Assembly (NCBI GenBank): GCA_022661535.1
Contig: JAKULF010000005.1
Coordinates: forward strand, 5,738,493-5,802,492
Direction: 5' to 3'
DNA: 64,000 nt
Source of the DNA: Eutypa lata
Taxonomy: Eukaryota; Ascomycota; Sordariomycetes; Xylariales; Diatrypaceae
The position numbers and the translations under genes are program-made. Position 1 is the stretch's first letter. Each line of letters begins with the position of its first letter. This document shows, in pieces, positions 9,931 through 22,890 of this stretch. The notes under the pieces are model-generated. The model did not search any database, was not told the DNA's origin, and worked only from the letters and a program-made list of their open reading frames with translations.

Positions 9931-11080
9931 AAAGCGTATTAAAACGCGTTTATAAAGTGATTTTTGCAAGGTAATTTATCGATTTTAATTCGTACGGCTT
10001 CGTTTTAAATTTAAAATAATAATAAAAAGTTTTGTTTATATATTAACTTATAAATTTAACGTATATAAAATTTTAAACTTATCGGATTTATTTTAAATTT
10101 ATTACGAATTATTTTATATTAAAACGCGGTATTTTATAATATATAAAGAATAAAAAATCATTAAATGAATTTAAGCTGTCGTAACTTCGCATTAATTTTA
10201 AAGATTTAATTAATTAAAACTTAATGCATTAATTTAATATAAAAAATATATATAATAAAATTAAAACGGCTTAAAATTTAAAGCAAAATAATCGCGTATT
10301 TTTATTAAAAGTTTTAAACTTTAAATAATTCGCTTTAATTAATTCGTTAATTAATTTTAAACTTTTTATTTAAAAAATTATTTTTTATTTATTAAATATA
10401 TTTTAAAATTTATCGAAATTCTTTTTATAATAATTTTATAAATAAATTATATAATTAATATAAACTTTTTTTTAAATCGTTATTTATAAACTTTATTATT
10501 AACGTTTTAATTATTTTTTAATAATAATTTTTTTAAATTTATATTTAAAAGTAATGTTTAATTTTCATTTTTTTTATTAATTACTTAAATTATCGTTTTT
10601 TTTAAAAAAATTAAAAAAATTAATAATAATATTAATATAACTTTTTTTTCGATTTAAATTTAATACATTAAATAACGAAAATAAACGTTATTTTTTAACG
10701 ATCTTTATTTAAAAATTAATTAAAAACTTTATTTATAATTAAAAAATTTAAAATATTAAAAATTTTTATTTAAACTTAAATTTAAATTATAATATCGAAA
10801 ATTTTATAATTATTAAAATAAATATTTATTAACGTAATATTTTTTAATTAAAAAAATAATTTAAAAAATTATTAAAAGATTTTTTTTAAACAATTATTTT
10901 AAATAATTTTTTTTTTCGTAATAATATTTAATTATAATATATAAATTAAATGGATTTTATTATTAAATAAATTATATATATTAATTTTATTTTTATTTTA
11001 TTTAAAACTATTAAAAAGATTTAATTAAATATAATTAATATTTTAAAGTATTTTTTTAATTAATATTTTTAATTTATAAA

Positions 11081-13783
11081 AAAACTTTATTAAAAAAACT
11101 TTTTTATTTAATTTTAATTTATAAATATTATTTAAATTTATAAAGTTTTAATTTTTAATTTATTTATTTAATATATATTTTAAATTTACATTTCGTTTTA
11201 TTTTAATCTTTATATTTTAATCGTTAAATTAAACGTAAATTTAAAACTTAATAAATTTCTTTAATATTTTTTAAAAAGAATTATATTTATTATAAAATAA
11301 TTTTTAATATTTTAAATTTTCGTTTTAATTTTTTTTATTTAAATTTATAAATTTTAATTAAATATTTATATTAATAAATAAAGTATATGTAATGCTTTAA
11401 ATTATAAAAGTAAATGCTTTAAAAATTTAAAAAATACTTTAAGTATTTAAAAGTTTAAAATTTATATATAAAAAAGTTATTACGTAATTATTAATAACTT
11501 ATATACTTATATTATTAAAATATAATTAAATATAATAACGAATATAATTATAATTATCGTAAATAAAAATAATAATATATTATAATTATATTTTAATTTA
11601 TTATAATTTATTATAAAAATAAACTTTATTAATATTTAAATAATTTTTTTTTTAATAATTACTTTTATTAATTTTATTAATTAAACTTTTATTAATAAAT
11701 AAATTATAAACTTTAAATTTTTAAAATAAACGATTTATTTTTATTAAACTTATATTAATTAAATTAAAAATCTTTTATTTAATTTATTAACTTTAACGAT
11801 TTTCGTAATAAAACTTATTATATTAACTTTATTTATAAGTTAAAATTTATTAAAATTTTTATCGAAAATATAATCGTTATTTTTAACGTTTATTTATTAA
11901 TAATAATCGTAATAATTATTATTAAAAATATTAACGTAATTATAATAATTATAAATATAAAATTAAATTTCGTCGTTTTTTTTAACTTTATTATTATTAT
12001 TAATAAAAATAAATTAAATTTAAAAAAGCGATATAAGTTTATAAAAAATTAAAAATAAATATTCTTTAATAACGAACGATTCGTAATTAAAAAATTATAT
12101 TAAAGAATTAAATAATAAAAGTTATTTTATAATTAAAAAATATAATTTAAAAAAATTCGAAAATATTATTAAATTTATTTACTTTATATTTTTTTAATTC
12201 GTAAAATTATTTTTAATATTAAAAATTATTTAACGATTTATAAATAATATTTTAAAAAACATAATAAAAAAGTTTTTAAAACGTTTATATATATTTTTTA
12301 TTTTTAACATTTTAATTTTCGTTTTAAAATTTTTTTTATAATATTATATAATAATATTAACGAAATAAATCGATCGTTATAAACGTTTCGAATTTTTCGA
12401 TTATTTTAATTTTATAATATTAAATTAAAAATAATAAAATCTTTATAATTAATAATATATTTAAATTAATTTTTATTAAATTCTTTTAATTATTTTTAAA
12501 TATATATATTATATATTTTTAATTTATTTAAACGATATAAATTATATAACGATAATATATTTAAATATTAATTATTTTAATATTTTCATTAATCGGTTTT
12601 AATTATAAAATTTTATTATATTTTTAATTTTATTATAATATTTTAAATTTTAAATTAAAAATATTAATAATAAAATTCTTTTTAAAAAAAACATTTTTTA
12701 TTATATATATTCGAAATAATTTTCGATTAAATTAAAATAAACATTTTAAACGTTTACGTATAAATTATAAAAAATTTCGGCTTAAATTTCTTTATTAAAA
12801 ATAAGTTTTTATATAAATATAAATTCGTTATTAATTATTTAAAAATAATATTAAAAATTATTTTATATTAAAACTTTAAAACTTTTATTTAAATTTATCG
12901 TAAAAAACTTATTATTAAATATAAAATTATTATTTAAAAAAATATTACGATTTTTATTAAATTTATATTATATAATTTTATTTTATATATAAATTTTTTC
13001 GATATAAATAATAATAAATTTTCGCGAAATTTTTATTTTATAATTAATATTAACGATATTTTTAATTTCGTAATTAATTATAAAGTAAAAAAATAATTAC
13101 TTTTATAAATATCGTTAATATTTTTTAAAAAATTTATTATAAAAGTAAAATAATTTTTTTTTAATTATAATTATAATAATTATTTAATAATATTTTTAAA
13201 AAAACTTTTATAATATAAATCGTTATAATTTTTAACGATAAAAATTATAATAATATTAAAAATCCTTTAAAATTTATTTTTTAATTATCGATTAAATTTA
13301 ATCTTTTTAAAAATATAATTAACGTTTTTATTTATAAAAAAATTACTTTAAAAATATTTAAAAAAATATTTAAAAATATAAAAAAACTTTAATAAAACTT
13401 TTTTTACATTTAATATTTTTAAATTTATTAATATATTTAAAATTAAAATTAAAATTAAAATTTATATATATAATAATAAACTTATTTTTATAATTTATAT
13501 AAAAAAACTTTTTTAATTTTTTTAATAAAAGAAAATATAAATTAATTTTATTAATAATTAATAAAATTAAATACGATTATATAAACTTTACTTTTTCGAT
13601 TTAAAAAATTAAATTATAATTAATAAAATCTTTTAATTTATATATATTAAAAAAAAACTTAAAAATATAAATTCTTTTATATTTATAACTTTTTTTTTAT
13701 TATTTAAAAAACTTTTTAAATTTTTAAAATTAAATTTTTATAATAAAATAATAATATAATTAAAAATTATAAAATTTTATTAA
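11081..13783. other. RIP-mutated AT-rich stretch, nothing readable
   Basis: This is almost pure A/T with scattered CpG. The segment 11,380-11,600 matches 53,620-53,760 and 54,755-54,930 (AGTTATTAC/TGTAATTATTAATAACTT, then ATATAATAACGAATATAATT), so it holds a fragment of the repeat described there. I found no other feature. Confidence 0.5.
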
Positions 13784-14339
13784 TCGTTATAATACAAAAA
13801 AGTACGGCCTTTTACAAGCTTTAAAAACTTTTTTTTAACTTTCGAAATCGATAAAATTTTACTTCGTAAGTTATAACTTATTACGTTAAATTCAAAGAAT
13901 TTAATTAAAAAATTTATTTAAAATTAAAAGTAATTAATAATAATAAAGTTATTTAAATTACCGTAATATTTACTTTTATTTATAAACTTTATAATAAATT
14001 ATATATTACAACAATTCGAATATTTAAAAGATTTAAAGAATTTAAGTTTTAAAATTCGAATCTTTTTATTTTTTTTTAAAAATTTAAACTTTAAGCTTTA
14101 TAAATTTATTATTACGTATTACGAATTTTATAAATTTAATTATTATATTATAAGCTTTTTACATTAATTATTATATATAAATCTTTTATTTAACTTTATA
14201 TATATATTTAATTTTGCGTTTATACGTAAGTTTAATTAACTTATAATTAAGTTAATTAATTAAAGTTACATTATTTAATTATATTATTTAATTATATTAC
14301 TTTAAAAATCCTTAAGTAATTAAAGCTTTAAAGTTATAA

Positions 14340-14745
14340 TTTATAAGTTTATAAATTCGAAAAATAATTAATAAGTAATTAATAAGTTTATAAGCTATAG
14401 GTTTATAAGTTTATAAGCCACCTTTATATAGTTGTTACAACTACTTATATACAGCTGTAAGTTAGTTGTAAGTTTATACGTTGCAGGGCTATAGGTTATA
14501 AGGTAGGTTTGTAAGTTACTTAGCTGCTGCCACCGTACAGCTGCTACAGCCACCTACAGCTGTAGGTCTACAGGCTGTAGGTCTGTAGGTCTAAAAGCTA
14601 TAAGGTAGGTTTGTAGGTCTGTAGGTCTAAAAGCTACAGGGTAGGTCTGTAGGTCTGTAGGTCTAAAAGCTATAGGTCTAAAAGCTGTAGGTTTAAAAGC
14701 TGTAGGTCTAAAAGCTGTAGGTTGTAGGTGGTCAAAGCTAGGTGG
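14340..14745 (+). repeat. Octamer/15-mer array TGTAGGTC, left island
   Basis: Two unit types are interleaved: the octamer TGTAGGTC, and a 15-mer GTAGGTCTAAAAGCT repeated with small changes about five times near 14,660-14,730. A 16-nt perfect palindrome ACCTACAGCTGTAGGT lies at 14,553-14,568. The left end grades into TATAAGTT-type units as mutation increases. The array is longer here than at the matching point of the right island. Confidence 0.85.
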
Positions 14746-14880
14746 CCCATAAAACCTAAATGATACACCCAATCAAGGTGCTGAATCTTTTTTAAGACCA
14801 ATCAAAAGACTAGCGCCAATTAGCTTGGAACTAGCTCGGCACTAAGTCCTTATCAGCCCAAAATGGACCAATCGCAAAAG
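14746..14880 (+). promoter_or_regulatory. Promoter-like segment with four CCAAT boxes, left island
   Basis: CCAAT occurs at 14,769-14,773, 14,798-14,802, 14,816-14,820 and 14,869-14,873. The same four are conserved in the inverted right copy. CCAAT is bound by the fungal HAP/CBC complex. A cluster of four in about 105 bp suggests a promoter or LTR, but no transcript start or gene follows. Confidence 0.4.
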
Positions 14881-14975
14881 AGTATTGTTATTAATATCCA
14901 TTATTCGTATTAATCTTGTTTTTACGATTAATTTTACGATTAATTTCGAGCTATGTTAAAATAAAAGATCTTTCG

Positions 14976-17900
14976 AATTTAATTATTTAAAATAAAAATA
15001 AAAATTATATAATTATAAATTTTTAATTTATAAATAAAATCGTAATTTTAAATTTTTATTCGTTTTAAAAAAAATATAATTAATAAATTATTTATTAAAT
15101 AATATTTATTTATAATTAATATATTAAATTCTTTTTATTAATTTTTAATTTAATATAATTATTAAAATCGTATAAAATTATTTTATTACGAAATTTCGAA
15201 ATTTTTAATATAATTTTTATAAAATTTTATAATAATTTTAAATATTAATAATAATTAATAAATTAATATTTACGTTTTTATTAATAATATAATTATTATA
15301 AACGATATAACGAAAAAATACATTAAATATTTAATTAACATTTTTAATATATTTAATAATTTTAATTTAACGTTTTTAATTAAAAAGTTTTTTTTTAATT
15401 ATTTCGTTATAATTTTATTAAAATCTTTTATTAATAATTTTAATAATTTTAATATATTAATTATAAAGAATTATTTATTAATTTAATTTTTTTTAAAAAA
15501 GTTTATATTATAATATTAATAAAAACTTACTTTTTTATAATTTCGTAAAATTATTATTTAAATTATATTTTTTAAAATTAACTTAATATCGTTAATAAAC
15601 TTTTAAATAAAAATTTAAACTTATTAAATTTAATTATTTAATATATTAAAATCTTTTTTAAATCGTTTTTTTAAAATTAAACGTAATTCGAAAACGAAAT
15701 TTTAATATTATAATTTTTTATTATTATAAAAGTTAAAACGATTAATATATTTTTATCGAAAATATTAAATTAATTATAATTTTTAATAAAGTTTTTATTA
15801 AAATAAAAAAGTAATATTATATTATTAAATTAAAAATAATATATTTTATATAAATTTATCGTAATTTTTATCGATTATTAAATTATTAAAAAAATTATAA
15901 AATAAATGAATTTTAAATCGTAAGATTTTATTAAATTAAATTTAAAGTTTTTTATAACTTTTATATATTTATCGTAATTTTAATTTAATATTTAATATAT
16001 ATTTAAACGTATTAATTTCGTATTAAATGTTTTATTTTAACTTTTAATTATAAATATTTTAAAATATTTTTAAAAAGTATTAAAAAACAATAAAAATTAA
16101 TTTAAAAATATATTTAACGATTTCGATTATATAAAAAAAATTCGTTTACGATTTAATTTAAAATAATTATAATTTTATAACGATTATTAAAATAAATATT
16201 AATTTAAAGTTTTAAAAATATTTAATAAATAAATACGTTTTAAACGAAAAAATATTTAAAATTATCGTTTAATTTTTTTAAATTAAAATTTTTATTTTTA
16301 ATTAAATAAAAAAGTTTTTATTTAATATTAATAATATAAATAATAAAAGATTTTATATTTTTATATATAAAAGATTTTCGAAATAATTTAAAATGAAAAA
16401 TATTATTTCGATATAATTTATATAATTTATAATTTAATTTATATAATAATTTTCGGTTTTTTTCGAAGATTATTAATTTATATTAAATATGTTTTTTTTT
16501 TAAAAACTTTACGAATTGTAAATTTTTTTTTAATAAAGTTAAACCGATTAAATTATGCTTATAATTTTTTTATATTATAATATAAAATCTTTTTATAATT
16601 TTTTAAAAAATATCTTTTTAAAAACTTTATATAAAAGATTTTAAATTATAAAAAGTTTAACGTAAATTATATAATAATTTATAAATTTAATAAAAAATAT
16701 TATTATTTTAAATTATATTATTTATATTGTAAAAATTTAATTTAATTTTAATTTTTAAAAATTTTAACTTTTTAATTAAAAGTTTTTATATAAAATTATT
16801 AATAATCGCGATTTTAAATTTATTAACGAAATTTAATAAATAATATTTTTAAAAAATAAGATTTAATTAATAATAATTATATATAATTTATAAATAAATG
16901 ATTTTTTAAAATAAATAATTTAAAATATAAAAATTATAATATAATATTATATAAAATTTTTAAATATATTTTAAAATTAAATTTTATTTATTTTATAATA
17001 TAATTTTAATAATTTTAAATATTTAACTTTAAATAAATTTTTTAATAAAATAATATATAAATTTAAACTTTAAAGTTTTTTTTTTCGATTTTTAAATTTT
17101 TTAAATTTTTTATTAATTAAAAAATTTATAAAAAGTTTTATGAAAAAAGTTTAATTTATAATTAACTTTATTATTATAAATATAAAAATTTATTACGATT
17201 TAAAAAAAAATTCTTTAAATATAACTTAATTAAAAAATTATTTTAAATTTTATTATTATTATTATTTATTAAATAAACTTTTACGAATTTTTTTTAATAA
17301 AAAACTAATCTTTTTATTGTAATTAAAAAAATAAACGATTTAATTTATAAATTAAAATTTTTTCGTTATTAACGAGTTTATTATATAATGTTTATATTTT
17401 ATATTTATTTAACGTTATTAATAAAAACCTTTTTTAAAAATTAATTATAATTTAATTACGTATTTATAAATAAAAATAATAATAAATAAATTTAATATAA
17501 AATTAAATATATAATAATTAAAAAAAAATTCGAATTAACGAAAAATTAATTTTAAAATATTTAATACGATAAAAAATTATAATTTAAAAAATAATAAATA
17601 ATATTTTTAATTAATCTTTATAAAAAATATAATAAAATTAATTAATAAGTTTAATAAAATAAATTCTTTTTATAAACGAATTAAAATTAAAACGAAAGAA
17701 AAACGAATTTATTATATAAATTCGCTTTATTTAATTTCGATAAATAATTATGTTTTATTTTTTAATATAATAATATTTATAATTTTATTAATTAAAAAAT
17801 TATAAATATAATTTTTAAGTTTAATATTAAAATTTATTTATTTAAATTATTATTATTAATTTTTTAAAAATATATTAAAAATTTTTAATTTATTAAAAGT

Positions 17901-18555
17901 TTTTGTATTATTTTATATCGTAAAATATTTTATTTATTTAAATAAATAATTTTAAGTTTAATTTAATAATTATAATTAATAATTATTAAAATTTTTAAAA
18001 TTTTTAAATTTACTTTTTATTATAATGTTTTTACTTTATTTAACTTTAATTTTTTGTAATTTTTTAAATATAACTTTTTAATTTCGTTTAATTTTTATTT
18101 ATTTTTTATTTATTTTTTAATTTTTATATTAAAATTATAATAATTAAATTTTAAAAATTATAAATACTTTTAATTTTAAAAAATAACTTTTAATATAAAA
18201 CTTTAAATTAATAAAAACGTTTAAAACGCTTTAATTTAAATTATAAATAAAAACATTAATAAATTTATTAAAAATTAAATTAAAAATGTTAAAAATAAAA
18301 GCCGTCGTTAAAATATAACCCGATTATTAACGAAAATAAGTTTATGTTCGTTATTTAAATTATAAATATTAAATATTTTTAAAAATTAATTTTTAAAAAA
18401 TATTCGTTTAAAATTAAACTTAATATTAAAATTTCGAAAATTAAATTTTATATTTTATTTTATAATATTTTTTAAATTATTTATAAATAAAAATTTAAAA
18501 TTTAATTTTAAATTTAATATTTTTAATAATTTATTTAATTATTAATTATTATTTT
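14976..18555. other. RIP-mutated AT-rich stretch, nothing readable
   Basis: No normal-composition DNA, tandem array or long ORF is visible. It is probably decayed transposon DNA, by analogy with the neighbours. Confidence 0.45.
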
Positions 18556-18559
18556 ATTT

Positions 18560-19445
18560 AAAACGATTTATTTTAATTAATAATTATTTTATATTAAATT
18601 TAAATTATAAAATTACATTATTAATTACATTATTAATTATATAATTAATTACGTAATTTAATAATTATTAAATATATAAAAAATATATATTTATTATTTT
18701 AATAATTTTAAATTAATTAAATTTTTAATATAAACTTATTTATTTATTTAAAAAATATATATATAAATTATAATTATAATTAATTAAATATATCTTTTTT
18801 TTAATTTATATATTTAATCCTTTTAAATTTAACTTTATAAACTTATAATTATAAACTTATAAACTTATTAATTATCTTTTAAATTTATATATTACTTTTC
18901 GAATTTATAAATTATTTATAAACTTATAATTTTATAATTTATAACTTATAACTTATAACTTATAACTTTATAACTTATAACCTTATAACTTATAAACTTA
19001 TAAACTTATAAAGTAACTTATAAACCTTTAAACTTATAACTTATAAACTTAAATAACTTAAGTAATATTATATTAATTATTTAACTTTTAATTAAATAAT
19101 TTAAATAATAATAAAACTTATAACTTATAATTTATAAACTTATAAACTTATAAATAAAAATAAAGCGTTAAAATTTAAAGATAAATCGTAATCGTAATGT
19201 AAGATTTAATTATAAAATAACTTTCGATTAATTTTAATAATTTAATTATTTTATATATAATAATTATAAATTCGAATTTTAAAAAGTAAAAGAGTTTTTA
19301 AAAGTTAAGTTAATTATATTAATTATTATTTCGAAAAAAAATATTTCCGTTTAAAAAAAAGAAAAAATAATCCTTGTAATTTATTTATAAGCGAAAAATC
19401 GTATCGTTTTTTTAAACGTAATAATTAAAAAAAGTTTTATTTATA
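18560..19445 (-). repeat. Family E repeat, copy 1
   Basis: In order: TTATTTTATATTAAATTTAA with ATTACATTATTAATTA; an AT segment; an AACTTATA octamer array (18,838-19,045, again 19,115-19,160); GCGTTAAAATTTAAAG; and a right-end motif near 19,365-19,430 (CTTGTAATTTATTTATAAGCG, then CGTATCGTTTTTTTAAACGTAA). The same order recurs at 21.92-22.89 and 55.43-56.25 kb, and inverted at 35.96-36.86 kb. About 0.9 kb long, it could be an LTR or a non-autonomous element. Confidence 0.7.
18838..19160 (-). repeat. AACTTATA octamer array in family E copy 1
   Basis: Tandem AACTTATA units, the complement of TATAAGTT, are interrupted at 19,046-19,114 by a non-repeated segment. G is almost absent, as expected from RIP of GACCTACA units. 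Confidence 0.75.
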
Positions 19446-21919
19446 ATAATAATTAAAAAATCTTAAAAAATCTTTTAATATAAATATTACATTTAATTAA
19501 TTTTTTTAATTTTATTTAATTACTAAATAAAATTAAAATTTTGTTAAAATTTTAAAATTAATATTTTTACTTTTAATTTAACTTGAACTTTTTTAAAAAA
19601 ACCTTTATTATTATTATTCTTTATTAAATTAATTATTAATTTAAATTAAAAAAAAACGTTTAAAAAACGTAACGATAAAACGCTTAAAAAGCTCGAAAAA
19701 AAAAAGTTTAATAAACTTTTTTAATAAATTTTAATATCGATAACGAAATTTTATAAAATTTAATTTCGAAAAGATTATTTTAATTTTAATTTATTTTAAC
19801 TTTTTAAATCGGTTTTATTTTATCCTTATAACGAAAACCTTACGCTTATACTTTAAAATTATCGTTAAAAAATTTAATAATATAATTTATATTACGATTA
19901 ATTTTTTTTTTAAAACCTTTTTTAATTATTATTATTTAATTTAAAAATTTTTATATTACTTTTAATAAAATTTTAATTTTAAATTTAAATATTTTTAATA
20001 TTATTTTGAAAAAATTAATTATTATTAATAACTTTATATTAAAAGTCTTTAAAAAAAACTTAAAGTTATTATAATATTTTTAACTTTTAATTTACTTAAG
20101 ATTTTTATAATATTTTCTTTCTTTTTTAAAATTATTAAAAAATGTTTTTAATAAAAAATAAAACGTAATTTAAAGTTTTTAATCTTTAAAACTTATTAAT
20201 TTAAATATAATTATAAATATTATTACGATTATTTTTAATATTAATATTAAACTTATAATCGAATTTTCTTTACTTTTTACGAATTTTTATAAAATTAAAA
20301 TTAAATTTTTTTTTATTATTAAAAATAACGAAAAATTAATTATTTTTTAACGTTTAAATTTATTTTAAAAGGTTTTTTAAAATCTGTATATTAAATTCGA
20401 AAAATTATAAAAAATATCGATTAAAATCGCAAAACATATTAATCGAATTTTTAATTTTTAACGATTCGAATTAAAATTACATTAATTAAAGTTTTTAAAC
20501 GTTAAAGGTTTTTTTTATTAATTTTAATATTAAGTTTTTAAAATTTATCGATTTAAATTACGTAACAAGTTATATTATTTAATATTTTAAAACTTTTAAA
20601 AGTTATATTTAAATTTTTAATAAAATTATAAGTATTAATATAAATATAAATTTTCGGTTTTAAAAATTAAAATATTTTATTATTAAATTTTTCGATTATA
20701 AATTTAACGAATTTTTTTAAAAATCGTTAATTAAAAATATTTTATTATTTTAAAATATATTATTTCTTATAAAGTTCGATTAAATATTTATTAAACTTTT
20801 CGATAAAAAAAAGTTTTTTTAAAAGCTTTTTTATTTTTAAAAAAGTTTTAATTATTTTTTATAAAAAAATTATTTAATTTTTTTTTATAATTTTTTTTTC
20901 GTTTTTATTTATAATTTATAAAAAAAAGATTTTAATTTGGTTTTTTTTTTTTTTTCGATTAATTGGATAATTTAAAATAATAAATCTTAAACTTATAAAA
21001 AACTTTTAAAAAAACTTATAAAAAACTTTAAATATAAAAGATTTAAAAATTAAATTATAAAAAGCTTAAAGGTAAACGTTTTTATTTCGAAAAAGATAAT
21101 TAATATAAGTTAATACTTTTAAAAAAAGGTTTTATAAAAGCTTTGTTTTTTTCTTTATATATTAATATAACGAAAAGTAATTATTAACTTTATATATTAA
21201 ACCTTTCGTCGCTTTTATAATTTAAAGTAAAATAATATAAGTTTTATTATAATTTTAATTATATTATATATATAATTATTTAAAATAAATTTATAAATTT
21301 ATTTTAATTTTTAATTTTTAATTTTTTATATTTATATATTATTTATTAAAATATATAAATAAATATTAATTTTATATAACTTTCGAAAAATAAAATATAT
21401 TTTATTATTTAAAAAAGTTTATATTAATTTATATATTTTTAAAATTATATATAATATTTTAAAATATTTTTAATATTTAATTTTTTATTATTATTATAAA
21501 TTATTATTAAAGTATTTTATTTATTAATTCGAGTTTTTTATATTAATAAATAAATGATCTTTTTAAAATTATAAAAATATACGAATAAATATTAATTTTA
21601 AATAATTTTCGAAAAGTAAAATATATATTTTTTATTAAAAGAATTTATATTAATTTAATAATGAATTAAAATTATATATTAATTCGTGTATTTTAAAAAA
21701 CATACGTAATATTTCGAAATATTTTTAATATTTAATCTTTTATTATTATTATAAATCGTTATTAAAGCATTTTATTTATTAATATGTTTTTTTATATTAA
21801 TAAGTAATTAATTTTTTTTAAAACTTTAAAAAATAAAAAAATATAAATTATAAATTTTATTAAAATAAATTTTTAATTTTTATATTTATATTTATAATAT
21901 AATTATTTAATTTTTAATT
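19446..21919. other. AT-rich segment between two direct family E copies
   Basis: If family E is an LTR, this 2.5 kb would be the inner part of a short element, because both flanking copies have the same orientation. It contains a family A end fragment (21,095-21,265). No motif of gag, protease or reverse transcriptase can be read through the mutations. Confidence 0.4.
21095..21265 (+). repeat. Family A end fragment
   Basis: TAATATAAGTTAATACTTTT, ATTAATATAACGAAAAGTAA and AAACCTTTCGTCGCTTTTAT match the starts of the copies at 7,487 and 61,589. The likeness stops near 21,265, so only the first 170 bp or so is present. Confidence 0.7.
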
Positions 21920-22890
21920 TTATTTATTTTAATCGAAAATTATTTTATATTAAATTTAAATTACGAAATTACGTTATTAATTACGTTATTAATTATATAA
22001 TTAAATACCTTAAAAATATATATTTATAATAATTATCACTTCGAATTAATTTATTTTAAATCGTTAACTTATTTAACCTTTTGTATTTAATTTTAATTAA
22101 ATATATTTATTTCGAAAGTAATATATATAATATATAATTATAATTAATTAAATTTATTCTTTTTTTAATTTATATATTTAATACTTTTAATTTTAACTTT
22201 TTAAACTTATTAATTACTTATATATTTATAACTTTACGATTTATAACTTATAAACTTATAAACTTATAAACTTAAATAATTTAAATAATATTATATTAAT
22301 TAATTATTTAATTATTAATTATTTAATTTTTATTTTAAATAATAATAACTTTAATTATAATCTTTTAAAATTAATTATATATAAATAAATAAAATATAAA
22401 TTTCTAATATAATTAATATAATAAACTTATATTATAATAATTAAATTTATAAATATAATAATTATAATCGTAATTTTAAAAATTTTAAATTTAAATTTCG
22501 TTTAATAAAATATAAAATTAAATAACTTATTTTATAAATTACTTAACTTTTAATTAAATAATTTAAATAATAATAAAATTTATAATTTATAAATTTATAA
22601 AATTTATATATATAAAAATAAAACGTTATAATTTAAAAGTAAATTATAATTAATAATATAAACCTTAATTATAAAATAACTTTTAATTAATTTTAATAAT
22701 TTAATCGCTTTATACGTATAATAATTTTTAAGTTTAAATTTTAATAAATTAAAGGTTTTTTAAAAGTTAACTTAATTATATTAACTTTTATTATATAATA
22801 AAGATTTTTTATTTAAAAAAAAGTTCTCGTAATTTATTTATAAATAAAAGGTCGTTTTTTTAAAGATAACGATTAAAAGAAATTTTATAA
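21920..22890 (-). repeat. Family E repeat, copy 2
   Basis: Same order as copy 1: TTATTTTATATTAAATTTAA at about 21,940, ATTACGTTATTAATTACG, a short octamer array (22,235-22,285), and the segment ending TTTATTATATAATAAAGATT then GTTCTCGTAATTTATTTATA at about 22,825-22,850. The array is much shorter than in copy 1. Confidence 0.7.

Larger units (their letters stand above)
8870..10305. mobile_element. Insertion inside family A copy 1
   Basis: This interval has no counterpart in the copy at 61.6-64.0 kb, where the flanking sequences are joined near 63,125. It holds two short inverted-repeat elements (9,375-9,548 and 9,806-9,930), an octamer array (9,565-9,800) and, at about 9,950-10,220, a less mutated part that still has CpA and TpG. 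It may be several nested insertions, or a segment deleted from the other copy. Confidence 0.5.
7487..11080 (+). repeat. Family A repeat, first copy
   Basis: It aligns by eye with 61,589-64,000 in the same orientation, sharing for example TAATACTTTTTAAAAAA, ATTAATATAACGAAAA and TTAAATAATTCG followed by TTTTAATTAATTCGTTAATT. A stretch of about 1.4 kb (8,870-10,305) is present here and absent from the other copy. This copy has fewer residual G/C bases than the 61.6-kb one. It is probably a dead transposon; no coding motif could be read through the mutations. The ends are approximate. Confidence 0.75.
13784..14975 (+). repeat. Left copy of the large inverted repeat
   Basis: Its reverse complement aligns with 59,575-60,790. 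The outer part (13,784-14,340) is heavily mutated, the centre (about 14,400-14,880) has normal composition, and the inner end (14,880-14,975) is mutated again. The outer end carries the family E terminal motif (CGTTATAATACAAAAAAGTACGGCC). No transposase or reverse transcriptase is visible; the unit could be a solo LTR or a non-autonomous element. Confidence 0.8.

Noticed and set aside
14340..14745. Telomere-like repeat
   Set aside because: TGTAGGTC differs from TTAGGG and the arrays are internal, short and mixed with a 15-mer.
14554..14772. 72-codon minus-strand ORF of AFRPT and DLQTY repeats
   Set aside because: It is the translation of the octamer/15-mer array. The repeats, not coding, explain its periodic sequence, and it has no conserved domain.
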